64,000 nucleotides of DNA. It comes from Bacillota bacterium (lineage in GTDB: Bacteria; Bacillota; Clostridia; Acetivibrionales; DTU013). The notes beneath the pieces were generated by a model. The model saw nothing but the letters and a program-made list of their open reading frames with translations, had not been told where the DNA came from and did not search any database. The position numbers and the translations under genes were made by a program. The stretch lies in the NCBI GenBank assembly GCA_023435745.1, contig JAEZMD010000016.1, forward strand, positions 76,941 to 140,940, read 5' to 3'. Below are positions 8,081 to 16,601 of this stretch, piece by piece (within the stretch, counting starts at the first letter, position 1; each line of letters starts with the position of its first letter).

Positions 8081-9625
8081 TTACTTGTTCAATTCATTGA
8101 GCATTTCATCACCGCTGATGCTCTTCCAGAAGGCTTCGAAATCAACGTAGCCCTTATCAACAGTCGTCGCGCCCATAATGATTAGAGATGCTATTTCTTC
8201 TATCTTCTTCTTGTATGCAGGCTGGTTCTTGTCATACAGATCAGATTTACCGCCTATGACCACATACTTCGGTCCAAGATACTTGACAACCTCACTGTTG
8301 ATCTCAAGCTGTCTGGGTATCAGTTTTTCGACTTCACCCCAGCTGAAATCAAACTTATCCACCTTCGGGTAGTACAGATAGAATTGGTTGACATCACACT
8401 TGTAACCTGAGTTGGCAGCCTTTTCTGTGGCTTTGATCTCACCGTTTTCAATCGTAAAATGCTTATCCTGGACACCAAGGCATCTGAGCTTAACACCCTC
8501 TTCGGTATAGACATAATAGTCAATGACTTCCAGAGCTCTGTCAGGATTAGCGCAATTAGGAGCAATAGCAAGCACGTCATTGATTGCTTCATTCAAATTG
8601 CCACCTTTACCGGTTGGTCCTCTGAGTTCATAAACCGGAACGAACTCGGTAGCCGCATTCACTTTGACGCTCTCTGAGGAATAGAACAGGAATCTGTTCC
8701 AATAGTCCAGCGTGGATACTGCTTTTCCGGTGAACAATTTTTCACGGATCATTGCATTCTCATTGGTAAGGAATTCCTGATCCCAGATACCGTCTGCGTA
8801 CAGCCTGGCTATGTACGTCAGAGCTTCCTTCATTTCCGGAGTATTGAAGCCATCGTAGTATTTTCCCGAGCTGTCCTGCGCAATGCCAAAGTAAGCGCCA
8901 AACGGGTTTGTGAAGAATGGCAGGTTATCCAGGAACTTCGGGAACGTAAAGGGAATGACTCCGGATCCAGCCGCTTTTTTCATCTCGGTATAGAACTCTT
9001 CAGTAGAAGGCGTGGAAGAGAGATTTATGCCGAACTTATCAATCATGTCTTTTCTGAGCCACAGATTTTTTTTCATTGGAACGTACATCGGAATAGCCTG
9101 GACTTTACCATTTACAGTGACATACTGCATATAGCTTGGATCGATCTGGGATGTAATGTTTGCAAAGTTGGGAAGCAGATCATCCAAAGGCCTTGTGTAG
9201 CCTCTTGCTGCATACACCTGAATATTATCCATCGCTTTTCTCACGGCAAAGATATCAGGAGCATCGTTGGAACTGAGCATAACATTCAGTTTATCGTTGT
9301 AGCTGCTCTGCGGAGGGGCTATAACTTCAAGATCAGTGCTGGTTTTTGCCTCAATAGCCAACTCAACCTCTTTCATCAGCTCTGGATCGACTGCCTCTCC
9401 TCCCCAACCGGTTTGTGAAAGACAAAAGCTCAATTTGACAATTTCCTTCGGAGCAACTGTTTCCTCAGGTGTTTTTTCAGCTGCCGGTTCTGCTTTGGTT
9501 TCCGGTTCGGCAGCAGCCGTTGTGGTCGGTTCCGCTCCTTGTTTAGCCGTCCCGCAGCCAAACAGTGCCATTGCAAACATAATGCCAACAAGTATGAGCG
9601 CCGGGATTCTCCTCACTTTTAACAT
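8081..9625 (-). CDS. Extracellular sugar-binding lipoprotein of a CUT1 ABC transporter
   Basis: About 514 residues. A lipoprotein signal peptide ends in the lipobox LFGC with Cys24, followed by a Thr/Ala/Glu/Pro-rich linker and a large type 1 extracellular solute-binding fold (LNVMLSSNDAPDIF, YTRPLDDLLPNFANI). The size matches the LipO/YtcQ group that works with LplB/LplC-type permeases. The start is uncertain: ATG 9625 lies 11 bases after AAAGGAG, while ATG 9634 is only two bases after it. It should capture pectin-derived oligosaccharides outside the membrane and pass them to the two permeases upstream in the operon. Confidence 0.93.
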   Translation of the reverse strand: MLKVRRIPALILVGIMFAMALFGCGTAKQGAEPTTTAAAEPETKAEPAAEKTPEETVAPKEIVKLSFCLSQTGWGGEAVDPELMKEVELAIEAKTSTDLEVIAPPQSSYNDKLNVMLSSNDAPDIFAVRKAMDNIQVYAARGYTRPLDDLLPNFANITSQIDPSYMQYVTVNGKVQAIPMYVPMKKNLWLRKDMIDKFGINLSSTPSTEEFYTEMKKAAGSGVIPFTFPKFLDNLPFFTNPFGAYFGIAQDSSGKYYDGFNTPEMKEALTYIARLYADGIWDQEFLTNENAMIREKLFTGKAVSTLDYWNRFLFYSSESVKVNAATEFVPVYELRGPTGKGGNLNEAINDVLAIAPNCANPDRALEVIDYYVYTEEGVKLRCLGVQDKHFTIENGEIKATEKAANSGYKCDVNQFYLYYPKVDKFDFSWGEVEKLIPRQLEINSEVVKYLGPKYVVIGGKSDLYDKNQPAYKKKIEEIASLIIMGATTVDKGYVDFEAFWKSISGDEMLNELNK

Positions 9626-9705
9626 CTTTATCATTTCTCCTTTCATAATTTGCCTCTATAAAATCGGACATTCAATGTCCGAGCATAGACAACGCGGGAT
9701 CTGTA

Positions 9706-10554
9706 CTACTCTTTTATAGAACCAAGCATGATGCCTGAGATAAAATACTTCTGAACCAAAGGGTAAAGTATCAGTACCGGCAGCATGGTCATGATCATGA
9801 CCGCCATCTTAAAGTTATTCAGCGCCGAATAAGAGGATATCGCCGATTCAGACTGGAAAATAAGCTGTCGCAGCAGTACCTGCAGCGTATATTTTGAACT
9901 GTCGTTGATAAACATGACCACACTAAGATAAGTGTTCCAGTGGGATACGGTTGTAAATAAGGTAACTGCAGCCAATATCGGAATCGATATTGGCATGACT
10001 ATCCGGATCATAATTCCAATCTCGGTGCATCCGTCGATCCTGGCGGACTCCATGAGACTTTCCGGAAGCGAGCTGATATAATTCTTGACCAGTATCAGGT
10101 TATACGTGGAGATCGCAGCCGGAATGATCAGGGCAAGATAACTGTTGATCAGTCCAAGGTTTTTAACGACCAGATAGAACGGGATGATCCCCGCATCCAA
10201 AACCATGGTTGCTATTACAAACCTGATAAGGAAGCTCTTCCCGATGAGATCCTTTTGAGCCATTGCATAACCCATAGTAACCGTCATGATCATGGAAAAG
10301 GCCGTTGCGGCAATTGTCACCAGTATCGAATTCCTGAAGGCCGGCATATAACCGCTGTTCAATATGGCCCGGTAGCTTTGAAAGGTGATATCCCTCGGGA
10401 CCAGGACAAAGCCCAGCCTTGCAACGATATCATCCGGTGATAGAGACGTCACGATAATCATCAGCACAGGCAATGCAATCACTATGCACACCAGTGACAA
10501 TACAGCAAAATTTATCACGTTAAAAACCTTTCGTCCAATGGAGACCTGATACAT
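9706..10554 (-). CDS. CUT1 ABC transporter permease, MalG/LplC type
   Basis: About 282 residues with six predicted membrane helices and the permease EAA loop (ESARIDGCTEIGIMIRIVMPIS), which contacts the ATPase. ATG 10554 is preferred over GTG 10563 because a GGTGA site precedes it. It lies 18 bp after the partner permease gene. No ATPase gene is present in the locus; CUT1 systems of this kind often share a MsmK-type ATPase encoded elsewhere (family knowledge). Confidence 0.93.
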   Translation of the reverse strand: MYQVSIGRKVFNVINFAVLSLVCIVIALPVLMIIVTSLSPDDIVARLGFVLVPRDITFQSYRAILNSGYMPAFRNSILVTIAATAFSMIMTVTMGYAMAQKDLIGKSFLIRFVIATMVLDAGIIPFYLVVKNLGLINSYLALIIPAAISTYNLILVKNYISSLPESLMESARIDGCTEIGIMIRIVMPISIPILAAVTLFTTVSHWNTYLSVVMFINDSSKYTLQVLLRQLIFQSESAISSYSALNNFKMAVMIMTMLPVLILYPLVQKYFISGIMLGSIKE

Positions 10555-10572
10555 ATCAATCACCGTCCGCTA

Positions 10573-11532
10573 CTATAGAATAGATTCGCCCAGGGCCTTT
10601 TTACTGGTCATGTTACATCCGACAACAAGTAAGGCGCTGACGACCGCGGTAAATAAGCTGACAGCTGTCGCATAACCGATATTTCCGTTTAGCAGGCCCT
10701 CCGTGTAGGAGTAGGTGGATAATACCTCGCTGACACTTAACACGGTAGGCCCGGTCATAACGAGGACCTGTTCGAAAATCATCAGAATTCGAGCAACCGT
10801 TAACAAAAGGACCGTTGCGATCGTGCTTTTAATCGATGGAAGCGTAACATACTTCAGCTTCCCCAGGTAACCGGCTCCATCCACGGTGGCGGCGTCATAC
10901 AGCTGCGGGTCAACAGTTGACAGGGTCGCTACGTAAATAACAGTGCCATATCCTACGTCACGCCACATATAGGATGCGACGAGCACACCCCTGAAATACT
11001 GCGGCATGGCCATAAAGTAAATGGACTTGCCGCCAAGCAGCTGTATGATCTCATTGACAATACCTTCGCTGGGTGAAAGGATCATAACGAAAATTGCTCC
11101 GACCACGACCCATGAAAAGAAATGCGGGATATAAACAATAAATTGAACCAGCTTCTTAAATCTGATATGGATGATTTCGTTCATCATTAAGGCCAGTATG
11201 ATTGGCAGCGGAAAATAGAAAACCAGATTCAAAAAACTGATGATCAATGTGTTTCTGAAGGCACCCCAGAAGCCTGGGGATGTAAAGAGCTGTCTGAAAT
11301 TATCAAGTCCGATGAAAGAGATCTGAGCCTTTGTCCCGTAATCGGTAAAGGCTGTGACGGCGCCAAGCATCGGGGCGTATCTAAAAAAGAGATACCAGAG
11401 GACACCCGGTATGAGCATGATAAGGATCGCTTTTTGCCGTTTAAATTTACTTCTAAGTTCACTTTTTCTTACTATCTTGTCCGGAATGACTGCTTTATTC
11501 TCTTCGGAAGTTACTGCCGCATTTGTGCTCAT
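10573..11532 (-). CDS. CUT1 ABC transporter permease, MalF/LplB type
   Basis: 319 residues. After a charged N-terminus come six membrane helices, starting with AILIMLIPGVLWYLFF, and the EAA-type loop (DAATVDGAGYLGKLKYVTLP). The ATG has an AAGGAGA site with good spacing. It is the first gene of a minus-strand operon: permease, permease, binding protein, kinase, regulator, isomerase fragment. Confidence 0.93.
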   Translation of the reverse strand: MSTNAAVTSEENKAVIPDKIVRKSELRSKFKRQKAILIMLIPGVLWYLFFRYAPMLGAVTAFTDYGTKAQISFIGLDNFRQLFTSPGFWGAFRNTLIISFLNLVFYFPLPIILALMMNEIIHIRFKKLVQFIVYIPHFFSWVVVGAIFVMILSPSEGIVNEIIQLLGGKSIYFMAMPQYFRGVLVASYMWRDVGYGTVIYVATLSTVDPQLYDAATVDGAGYLGKLKYVTLPSIKSTIATVLLLTVARILMIFEQVLVMTGPTVLSVSEVLSTYSYTEGLLNGNIGYATAVSLFTAVVSALLVVGCNMTSKKALGESIL

Positions 11533-11569
11533 TTACACTTCTCCTTAAGCAGATAATTACTATATAATT

Positions 11570-11598
11570 ATCATACTTAAGTCCGGACACAATATAAA
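11570..11598 (-). promoter_or_regulatory. Possible promoter of the transporter operon
   Basis: On the minus strand, TTTATA, 17 bases, TATGAT. The spacer contains the palindrome GTCCGGAC (11581-11588). The -35 is weak, as expected for an activator-dependent promoter. Confidence 0.4.
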
Positions 11599-11618
11599 CA
11601 TGACATTTTCCACATTTG

Positions 11619-13220
11619 TTATAAGTTTTTTACTTTGCCGATGATTTTCTCGGCACAACGAATCCCGTCCACTGCCGCTGAGATTATACCTCCGGAATAT
11701 CCTGCTCCCTCTCCGCAGGGATACAGCCCTTTGATCCCAATGGCCTCAAGGCTCTCTCCCCTTACAATTCGCACAGGGGAAGATGAGCGTGTCTCCGCCC
11801 CGGTTATCAGCGCATCAGGGAAGGCAAAGCCGGGCATCCACGCCTCCATCTCTGAAATGCTCTGCCGCAAAGAAGCTGCGACTGCCTCCGGCATATAGGA
11901 ATCTACCGGCGCAAACCCGGTTCCCGGAAGATAAGTCGGCAGCACCTCTCCAAAGGCCGTTGTCTCACGATTGTTGATAAAGTCCTCCAGCCTTTGCACC
12001 GGTGCTTTGTAACCCCCGCCTCCGGCCGTAAACGCCGCTTCCTCAACCCGGCGCTGAAACGCTATACCGGCAAGAGGATCACCGCTGCGAAGCTCCTCCG
12101 GATCTATCGTCACTAAAAGCGCCGTGTTGGCATTTCTGCCGTCCCGCGCATATTCGCTCATTCCGTTTGTAACCAATCTGTTATCCTCTGAGGCGCCTGC
12201 GACCACTCTCCCTCCGGGGCACATGCAAAAAGTGTATACGCCTCTGCCGTTCGGCAGATGTACGACCATTCTGTAATCGGCAGCGCTAAGCGAAGGGTGC
12301 CCGGCAAAGTCTCCGTATCGGATTTTATCAATCATCGCCTGCGGATGCTCAATGCGCACGCCCATCGAGAACGGCTTTTGCTCCATACAAATGCCGCCGT
12401 TCCGCAGGCTCTCAAATACATCCCTTGCGCTGTGACCGACGGCCAGTATAATATTGTCCGTATTTAGCTCATTCAGTACCCCGTTCTCATAAAACCGTAC
12501 GCCTGTAACCTGTCCTTCACTGTGCAATATATCCGTCACAATCGCACCGAAGCGCACCTCACCTCCGAAGCCGACAGTCTTTTCTCTAAGTCTCTTCACT
12601 GCATCGCCAAGGCGGTCGGTGCCGATATGAGGCTTGCTCACAAAAAGAATTTCCGGCGGCGCACCCGCCTCCACAAATTCATTGAGAATCTTCATCTTAC
12701 GCGGATCCCTTAGCCCAACCTTCAATTTTCCGTCGGAAAATGCACCTGCTCCACCCTCGCCAAACTGCACATTGGAGTTTATATCCAGAACCCCGGTCTG
12801 CCAGAACTTTAGTACGCTTTGCCTGCGTCTGTCCACATCAAGACCGCGTTCGAGCAGGATGGGGCTTGCCCCTGCCTGCGCAAGAATCAGCGCCGCAAAG
12901 ATTCCCGCAGGACCGCATCCAATGACCACAGGACGCGAACTCAGCTTTTCAACCCTCGGTACCGTGTAGAAGCTCTCCTGCGCCTTTGTGACAGCTTTGC
13001 CTCTTTTCTGTGCCAGAACCTCGTCTTCATCTCCGAAGACAAAGACGTCTATTGTCATATCGAAATAGACGTCCTGTTTATCAATCGAATTGATCGAACG
13101 TTTTACAATATTAATGCGCTCAATTCGGTCATGCCCGATGTGAAGCCTCTTTGAAGCAATATCTTTCAGCATTTCCAGATCATATATAAGCGGTATTTTC
13201 AGTTCGGCGATCCTGATCAT
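11619..13220 (-). CDS. COG2509-type FAD-dependent oxidoreductase of unknown substrate
   Basis: About 533 residues. The start at ATG 13220 is set by a GGGAG site six bases upstream. Residues ~1-85 form the small N-terminal domain typical of this family. The dinucleotide-binding motif VVIGCGPAGIFAALILAQAG follows (GCGPAG at 101-106) and then an FAD-binding core with FGEGGAGAFSDGKL and a C-terminal YPCGEGAGYSGGIISAAVDG. The family is widespread in Clostridia and annotated only as an uncharacterised FAD-dependent dehydrogenase. It is monocistronic and upstream of the sugar operon, with no functional link visible. Confidence 0.9.
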   Translation of the reverse strand: MIRIAELKIPLIYDLEMLKDIASKRLHIGHDRIERINIVKRSINSIDKQDVYFDMTIDVFVFGDEDEVLAQKRGKAVTKAQESFYTVPRVEKLSSRPVVIGCGPAGIFAALILAQAGASPILLERGLDVDRRRQSVLKFWQTGVLDINSNVQFGEGGAGAFSDGKLKVGLRDPRKMKILNEFVEAGAPPEILFVSKPHIGTDRLGDAVKRLREKTVGFGGEVRFGAIVTDILHSEGQVTGVRFYENGVLNELNTDNIILAVGHSARDVFESLRNGGICMEQKPFSMGVRIEHPQAMIDKIRYGDFAGHPSLSAADYRMVVHLPNGRGVYTFCMCPGGRVVAGASEDNRLVTNGMSEYARDGRNANTALLVTIDPEELRSGDPLAGIAFQRRVEEAAFTAGGGGYKAPVQRLEDFINNRETTAFGEVLPTYLPGTGFAPVDSYMPEAVAASLRQSISEMEAWMPGFAFPDALITGAETRSSSPVRIVRGESLEAIGIKGLYPCGEGAGYSGGIISAAVDGIRCAEKIIGKVKNL

Positions 13221-13287
13221 TGTTAGCTCCCAGTCCTGCTGCACTTCATAGCACGCATAAACATGTATTGCTATTGCATCAAACCCA

Positions 13288-14577
13288 TTACAAGGCTGCC
13301 AGCGCCTGCTCCAAATCCCATATCAGGTCATCTATATGCTCTGTTCCTATGGACAGACGGATAGTGTTCTTCCTGATCCCTGATTCCAGCAGCTCCTGTT
13401 CGGTCATCTGTGAATGGGTCGTACTTGCGGGATGGATTACAAGAGATTTTACATCGGCAACATTTGCAAGCAGTGAAAAAATCTCAAGCTTGTCTATGAA
13501 GGCCTTTGCTTCCTCTGCGCCGCCCTTTATCTCAAAGGTAAAGATGGAACCGGCGCCCTTCGGGAAGTATTTCCTGTAAAGCTTGTTGTACGTGCTGTCA
13601 GAAAGGGACGGGTGGTTGACTCTTTCCACCTTCGGATGGTTCTTGAGGAAATCAATGACCCTGATCGTATTTTCCACATGCCGTTCCACGCGCAGCGATA
13701 ACGTCTCCAACCCCTGCAGAAACAGGAACGAATTGAACGGGCTCAGTGCAGCGCCCGTATCCCTGAGCAAAGTAACTCTTGCTTTGGTGATATAGGCCGC
13801 AGCGCCGGCTGCATCTGTAAAGCGCACGCCATGGTAACTGGGATCCGGCTCGGTCAGGTATGGGAATTTGCCGGAGGCGGCCCAATCAAACCTTCCGCCA
13901 TCAACAATAACGCCTCCGATGGAGGTTCCGTGACCACCGATAAACTTGGTGGCCGAATGCACAATAATATCCGCACCATTATCGATCGGACGAAGGAGAT
14001 AAGGTGTTGCAAATGTATTGTCAACTATGAGAGGTATGCCATTTCCGTGTGCAAGCTCTGCTAAAGCTTCAATATCCACAAGACTGCAGTTGGGGTTGCC
14101 AAGGCTTTCAATAAAAATAGCTTTGGTATTCGGCCTGATCGCCGATTCGAAGCTTCTCTCTTCATCCGGATTCACAAAGGTCACATCAATGCCAAAATCC
14201 TTGAACGTATGGGCAAAAAGATTGTATGTGCCTCCATATATAGTATTTGCTGATACTACGTGGTCGCCCGCATGAGCTATATTCTGGATGGCATAGGTGA
14301 TCGCCGCAGCGCCGCTGGCCACCGCAAGGGCAGCAATGCCGCCTTCAAGAGCCGAAATACGCTTTTCAAAAACATCCGTAGTAGGATTCATTATGCGCGT
14401 ATAAATATTGCCGCCTTCTGTAAGCCCAAACCGGCCCTCCGCCTGAGCGGAATTGGTAAAAATATATGAGGTTGTCTGGTAGACCGGAACAGCTCTCGCG
14501 CCGGTTGCGGGATCAGGATTCTCCTGTCCTGCGTGGAGTTGCAGAGTTTCAAATTTCAGGTTTCTTTCATTTGGCAT
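13288..14577 (-). CDS. metY: O-acetylhomoserine sulfhydrylase (homocysteine synthase)
   Basis: About 429 residues, PLP-dependent Cys/Met-metabolism family. Motifs: FETLQLHAGQ, AVPVYQTTSYIF, YTRIMNPTTDVFE, VDNTFATPYL and the PLP-lysine segment HSATKFIGGHGTSIGG. Length and the GQENPDPATGARA N-terminus fit MetY rather than MetB or MetC. The enzyme makes homocysteine from O-acetylhomoserine and sulfide. ATG 14577 is chosen; the ribosome binding site is weak because the leader is a purine-rich tetranucleotide repeat. cysK lies just upstream on the same strand, but metY has its own strong promoter. Confidence 0.93.
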   Translation of the reverse strand: MPNERNLKFETLQLHAGQENPDPATGARAVPVYQTTSYIFTNSAQAEGRFGLTEGGNIYTRIMNPTTDVFEKRISALEGGIAALAVASGAAAITYAIQNIAHAGDHVVSANTIYGGTYNLFAHTFKDFGIDVTFVNPDEERSFESAIRPNTKAIFIESLGNPNCSLVDIEALAELAHGNGIPLIVDNTFATPYLLRPIDNGADIIVHSATKFIGGHGTSIGGVIVDGGRFDWAASGKFPYLTEPDPSYHGVRFTDAAGAAAYITKARVTLLRDTGAALSPFNSFLFLQGLETLSLRVERHVENTIRVIDFLKNHPKVERVNHPSLSDSTYNKLYRKYFPKGAGSIFTFEIKGGAEEAKAFIDKLEIFSLLANVADVKSLVIHPASTTHSQMTEQELLESGIRKNTIRLSIGTEHIDDLIWDLEQALAAL

Positions 14578-14590
14578 CCTTATCACTCAC

Positions 14591-14645
14591 TTTCTATCTA
14601 TTTATCAGTCTTTTTTTCTGTCTGTCTTTCTTTCTATCTGTCTGC
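14591..14645 (-). repeat. Tetranucleotide-like GA-rich repeat in the metY leader
   Basis: The metY 5' untranslated region on the minus strand is made of mixed GACA, GATA and GAAA units (for example GACAGACAGA and GATAGAAAGAAAGACAG). It begins about 12 bases after the predicted start of transcription and runs to the start codon. Confidence 0.75.
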
Positions 14646-14663
14646 CGTCGAGAGTTTTACCCG

Positions 14664-14692
14664 ATTATACTATGCAGGCGGCCTCATCTCAA
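14664..14692 (-). promoter_or_regulatory. Sigma-A type promoter of metY
   Basis: On the minus strand, TTGAGA (14692-14687), 17 bases, TATAAT (14669-14664): eleven of twelve consensus positions at ideal spacing. Confidence 0.75.
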
Positions 14693-14740
14693 GCAGTTTA
14701 TCCGTGTCTGGAGTAATTGTTCTCAGCATCTTCTGGCACA

Positions 14741-15673
14741 TTACTCCGCGAAAAGAGGGGTGGACAAATATCTTTCACCCGTATCCGGCAAAATTACAAC
14801 GATAGTTTTTCCTGCATTCTCCGGCCGCTGTGCGATCTGTGTTGCAGCCCATATGGCGGCGCCTGACGAAATCCCAACCAACAGGCCCTCTGTTTTGGAA
14901 AGTTCCTTGCCGATCGCAAAAGCATCTTCATTTTTCACTGTAATGATTTCATCGTAAACAGACGTATCCAAAACCGTCGGTACGAATCCTGCGCCAATCC
15001 CCTGAATCTTATGCGGTCCTGCCCTGCCTTCCGAAAGCACCGGTGAATCAGCCGGTTCAACAGCAATAATCCTTACATCCGGGTTCTTCGATTTTAAGAA
15101 TTCACCGGTGCCTGTGATGGTTCCTCCGGTACCGATACCGGAAACAAGAAAGTCGACCTTTCCATCGGTATCCTCCCATATCTCCGGTCCGGTCGTTGCC
15201 TTATGAACGGCAGGATTGGCAGGATTGTCAAACTGCCCCGGTATAAAAGAATGCGGGATCTGCGACGCAAGTTCGTCTGCCTTTTCGATCGCACCCTTCA
15301 TTCCTTTCGCTCCTTCCGTAAGTACAAGCTCCGCCCCATATGCCTTCAGAAGATTCCTGCGCTCAACGCTCATAGTATCGGGCATTGTGAGGATGATCCT
15401 GTATCCTCTCGCGGCTGCAACGGATGCGAGTCCGATACCGGTGTTGCCGCTGGTCGGCTCAATAATAACGGAATCCGGCTTCAACAGGCCCTTTTCTTCG
15501 GCATCATCAATCATTGCCTTTGCAATCCTATCCTTTACGCTCCCCGCAGGATTGAAATACTCCAGCTTTGCAACAACCGTTCCTTTAAGTTCATGCTTCT
15601 TTTCATAATTCGACAATTCCAGCAAAGGTGTTTTTCCTATCAGCTCTGTGAGACTCTTAAAAATTTTTGACAT
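14741..15673 (-). CDS. cysK: Cysteine synthase A (O-acetylserine sulfhydrylase)
   Basis: About 310 residues, the normal CysK length. ATG 15673 follows a GGAGG site by seven bases. Motifs: GKTPLLEL, the PLP-lysine motif NPAGSVKDR (Lys47), the substrate loop TSGNTGIGLA, the phosphate-binding GIGTGGTITG and the C-terminal GISSGAAIWAA. It makes cysteine from O-acetylserine and sulfide, supplying the same sulfur branch as metY downstream. Its promoter carries overlapping palindromes, so a repressor is likely. Confidence 0.96.
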   Translation of the reverse strand: MSKIFKSLTELIGKTPLLELSNYEKKHELKGTVVAKLEYFNPAGSVKDRIAKAMIDDAEEKGLLKPDSVIIEPTSGNTGIGLASVAAARGYRIILTMPDTMSVERRNLLKAYGAELVLTEGAKGMKGAIEKADELASQIPHSFIPGQFDNPANPAVHKATTGPEIWEDTDGKVDFLVSGIGTGGTITGTGEFLKSKNPDVRIIAVEPADSPVLSEGRAGPHKIQGIGAGFVPTVLDTSVYDEIITVKNEDAFAIGKELSKTEGLLVGISSGAAIWAATQIAQRPENAGKTIVVILPDTGERYLSTPLFAE

Positions 15674-15718
15674 ATTATTACCTCCAGCATTGTTCATTAT
15701 TCAATCAACTATTATAAT

Positions 15719-15750
15719 TCATATATGTTTTATATGATATGTAATATCAT
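15719..15750 (-). promoter_or_regulatory. Compound palindromic operator over the cysK promoter -10 and start
   Basis: Two overlapping inverted repeats: TCATATA-5-TATATGA (15719-15737) and ATGATAT-GTA-ATATCAT (15734-15750). Both arms are perfect. The second covers the cysK -10 element. Confidence 0.65.
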
Positions 15751-15774
15751 AATCCTTCACAATAATATTGTCAA
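15746..15774 (-). promoter_or_regulatory. Sigma-A type promoter of cysK
   Basis: On the minus strand, TTGACA (15774-15769), 17 bases, TATGAT (15751-15746). The -35 is perfect and the -10 matches at five of six positions. Confidence 0.8.
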
Positions 15775-15799
15775 TAGCAATATTAAATATTTAATAAAA

Positions 15800-15823
15800 T
15801 TTTTAAGCCAATTTTTAAGCCAA
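15800..15823. repeat. Perfect 12-bp tandem duplication
   Basis: TTTTTAAGCCAA occurs twice head to tail in the cysK-wrbA divergent region, just upstream of the likely wrbA promoter (TTGTTT at 15835, 18 bases, TATATT at 15859). Confidence 0.8.
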
Positions 15824-15895
15824 AGTCTTACTGTTTGTTTTAGAGAAAAGATGGTAAGTATATTATATTAAAATGAATTTAGAGGTGAATTTATT

Positions 15896-16507
15896 ATGGA
15901 TAAAATTAAATTAGCAGTGATTTATTACAGTGCCACAGGAATCAATTACCAGCTTGCCCAATGGGCAGCGGAAGCAGGCGAGGCTGCCGGGGCCGAGGTG
16001 AGACTTCTCAAGGTGCACGAACTGGCACCTGAGGCCGCCATCAACTCAAATCCCGCCTGGAAGGCACATCTTGAAGCAACACAGCATATAAAGGAAGCTA
16101 GTTCCGATGATCTGGTCTGGGCGGATGCAATTGTGTTCAGCGTACCCACCCGTTTCGGTAATCTTGCCTCACAGATGAAGCAGTTCATTGATATCCAGGG
16201 AGGTCCATGGTCCAAAGGTCTTCTGGCAAACAAGGTAGTCACGGCCATGGCTTCAGCGTCCAATCCTCACGGCGGACAGGAGGCTACTATTAAGAATCTG
16301 TATACTTCAATGATGCACTGGGGTATGATCATCGTTCCCCCGGGCTATACGGACGGAACTATTTTCAAGGCAGGCGGAAATCCCTACGGGACATCGGTCA
16401 CGCAAGGCCAGGATGGAAAAATGGTCGAGGATGTCAAGGATGCCGTAGTTTATCAGGCGAAGAGGGCCATTGAGGTTGCCGGTTGGCTGAAAAAGGGGAA
16501 GGAATAA
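15896..16507 (+). CDS. wrbA: WrbA-family NAD(P)H:quinone oxidoreductase (flavodoxin fold)
   Basis: 203 residues, the usual WrbA length. The N-terminal FMN loop is AVIYYSATGINYQLAQ. Further signatures are SVPTRFGNLASQMKQFID, the ASASNPHGGQEATI loop, and HWGMIIVPPGY with GGNPYGTS. The family reduces quinones by two electrons with NAD(P)H and is tied to oxidative stress. An AGAGGTGA site precedes the ATG. It is divergent from cysK and ends at a bidirectional terminator. Confidence 0.93.
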   Translation: MDKIKLAVIYYSATGINYQLAQWAAEAGEAAGAEVRLLKVHELAPEAAINSNPAWKAHLEATQHIKEASSDDLVWADAIVFSVPTRFGNLASQMKQFIDIQGGPWSKGLLANKVVTAMASASNPHGGQEATIKNLYTSMMHWGMIIVPPGYTDGTIFKAGGNPYGTSVTQGQDGKMVEDVKDAVVYQAKRAIEVAGWLKKGKE

Positions 16508-16548
16508 AACAAGCAGAACTCGTAAGCAAGCAGATTTTATAAATAAAC

Positions 16549-16601
16549 AAGGTTTCGTGTCTGGCTATTGGCTACACGATATTAGTCGGACACGAAACCT
16601 T
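16549..16601. terminator. Bidirectional terminator between wrbA and the FapA-like gene
   Basis: A perfect 13-bp stem, AAGGTTTCGTGTC (16549-16561) with GACACGAAACCTT (16589-16601), encloses a 27-base loop. A T-run follows the 3' arm and an A-rich run precedes the 5' arm, so it can serve both convergent genes. Confidence 0.8.

Noticed and set aside
10573..11532. Expectation of an ATPase gene in the CUT1 transporter operon
   Set aside because: None is present in the operon or flanks; the three ABC-F genes in the window are ribosome-type and cannot serve the transporter.
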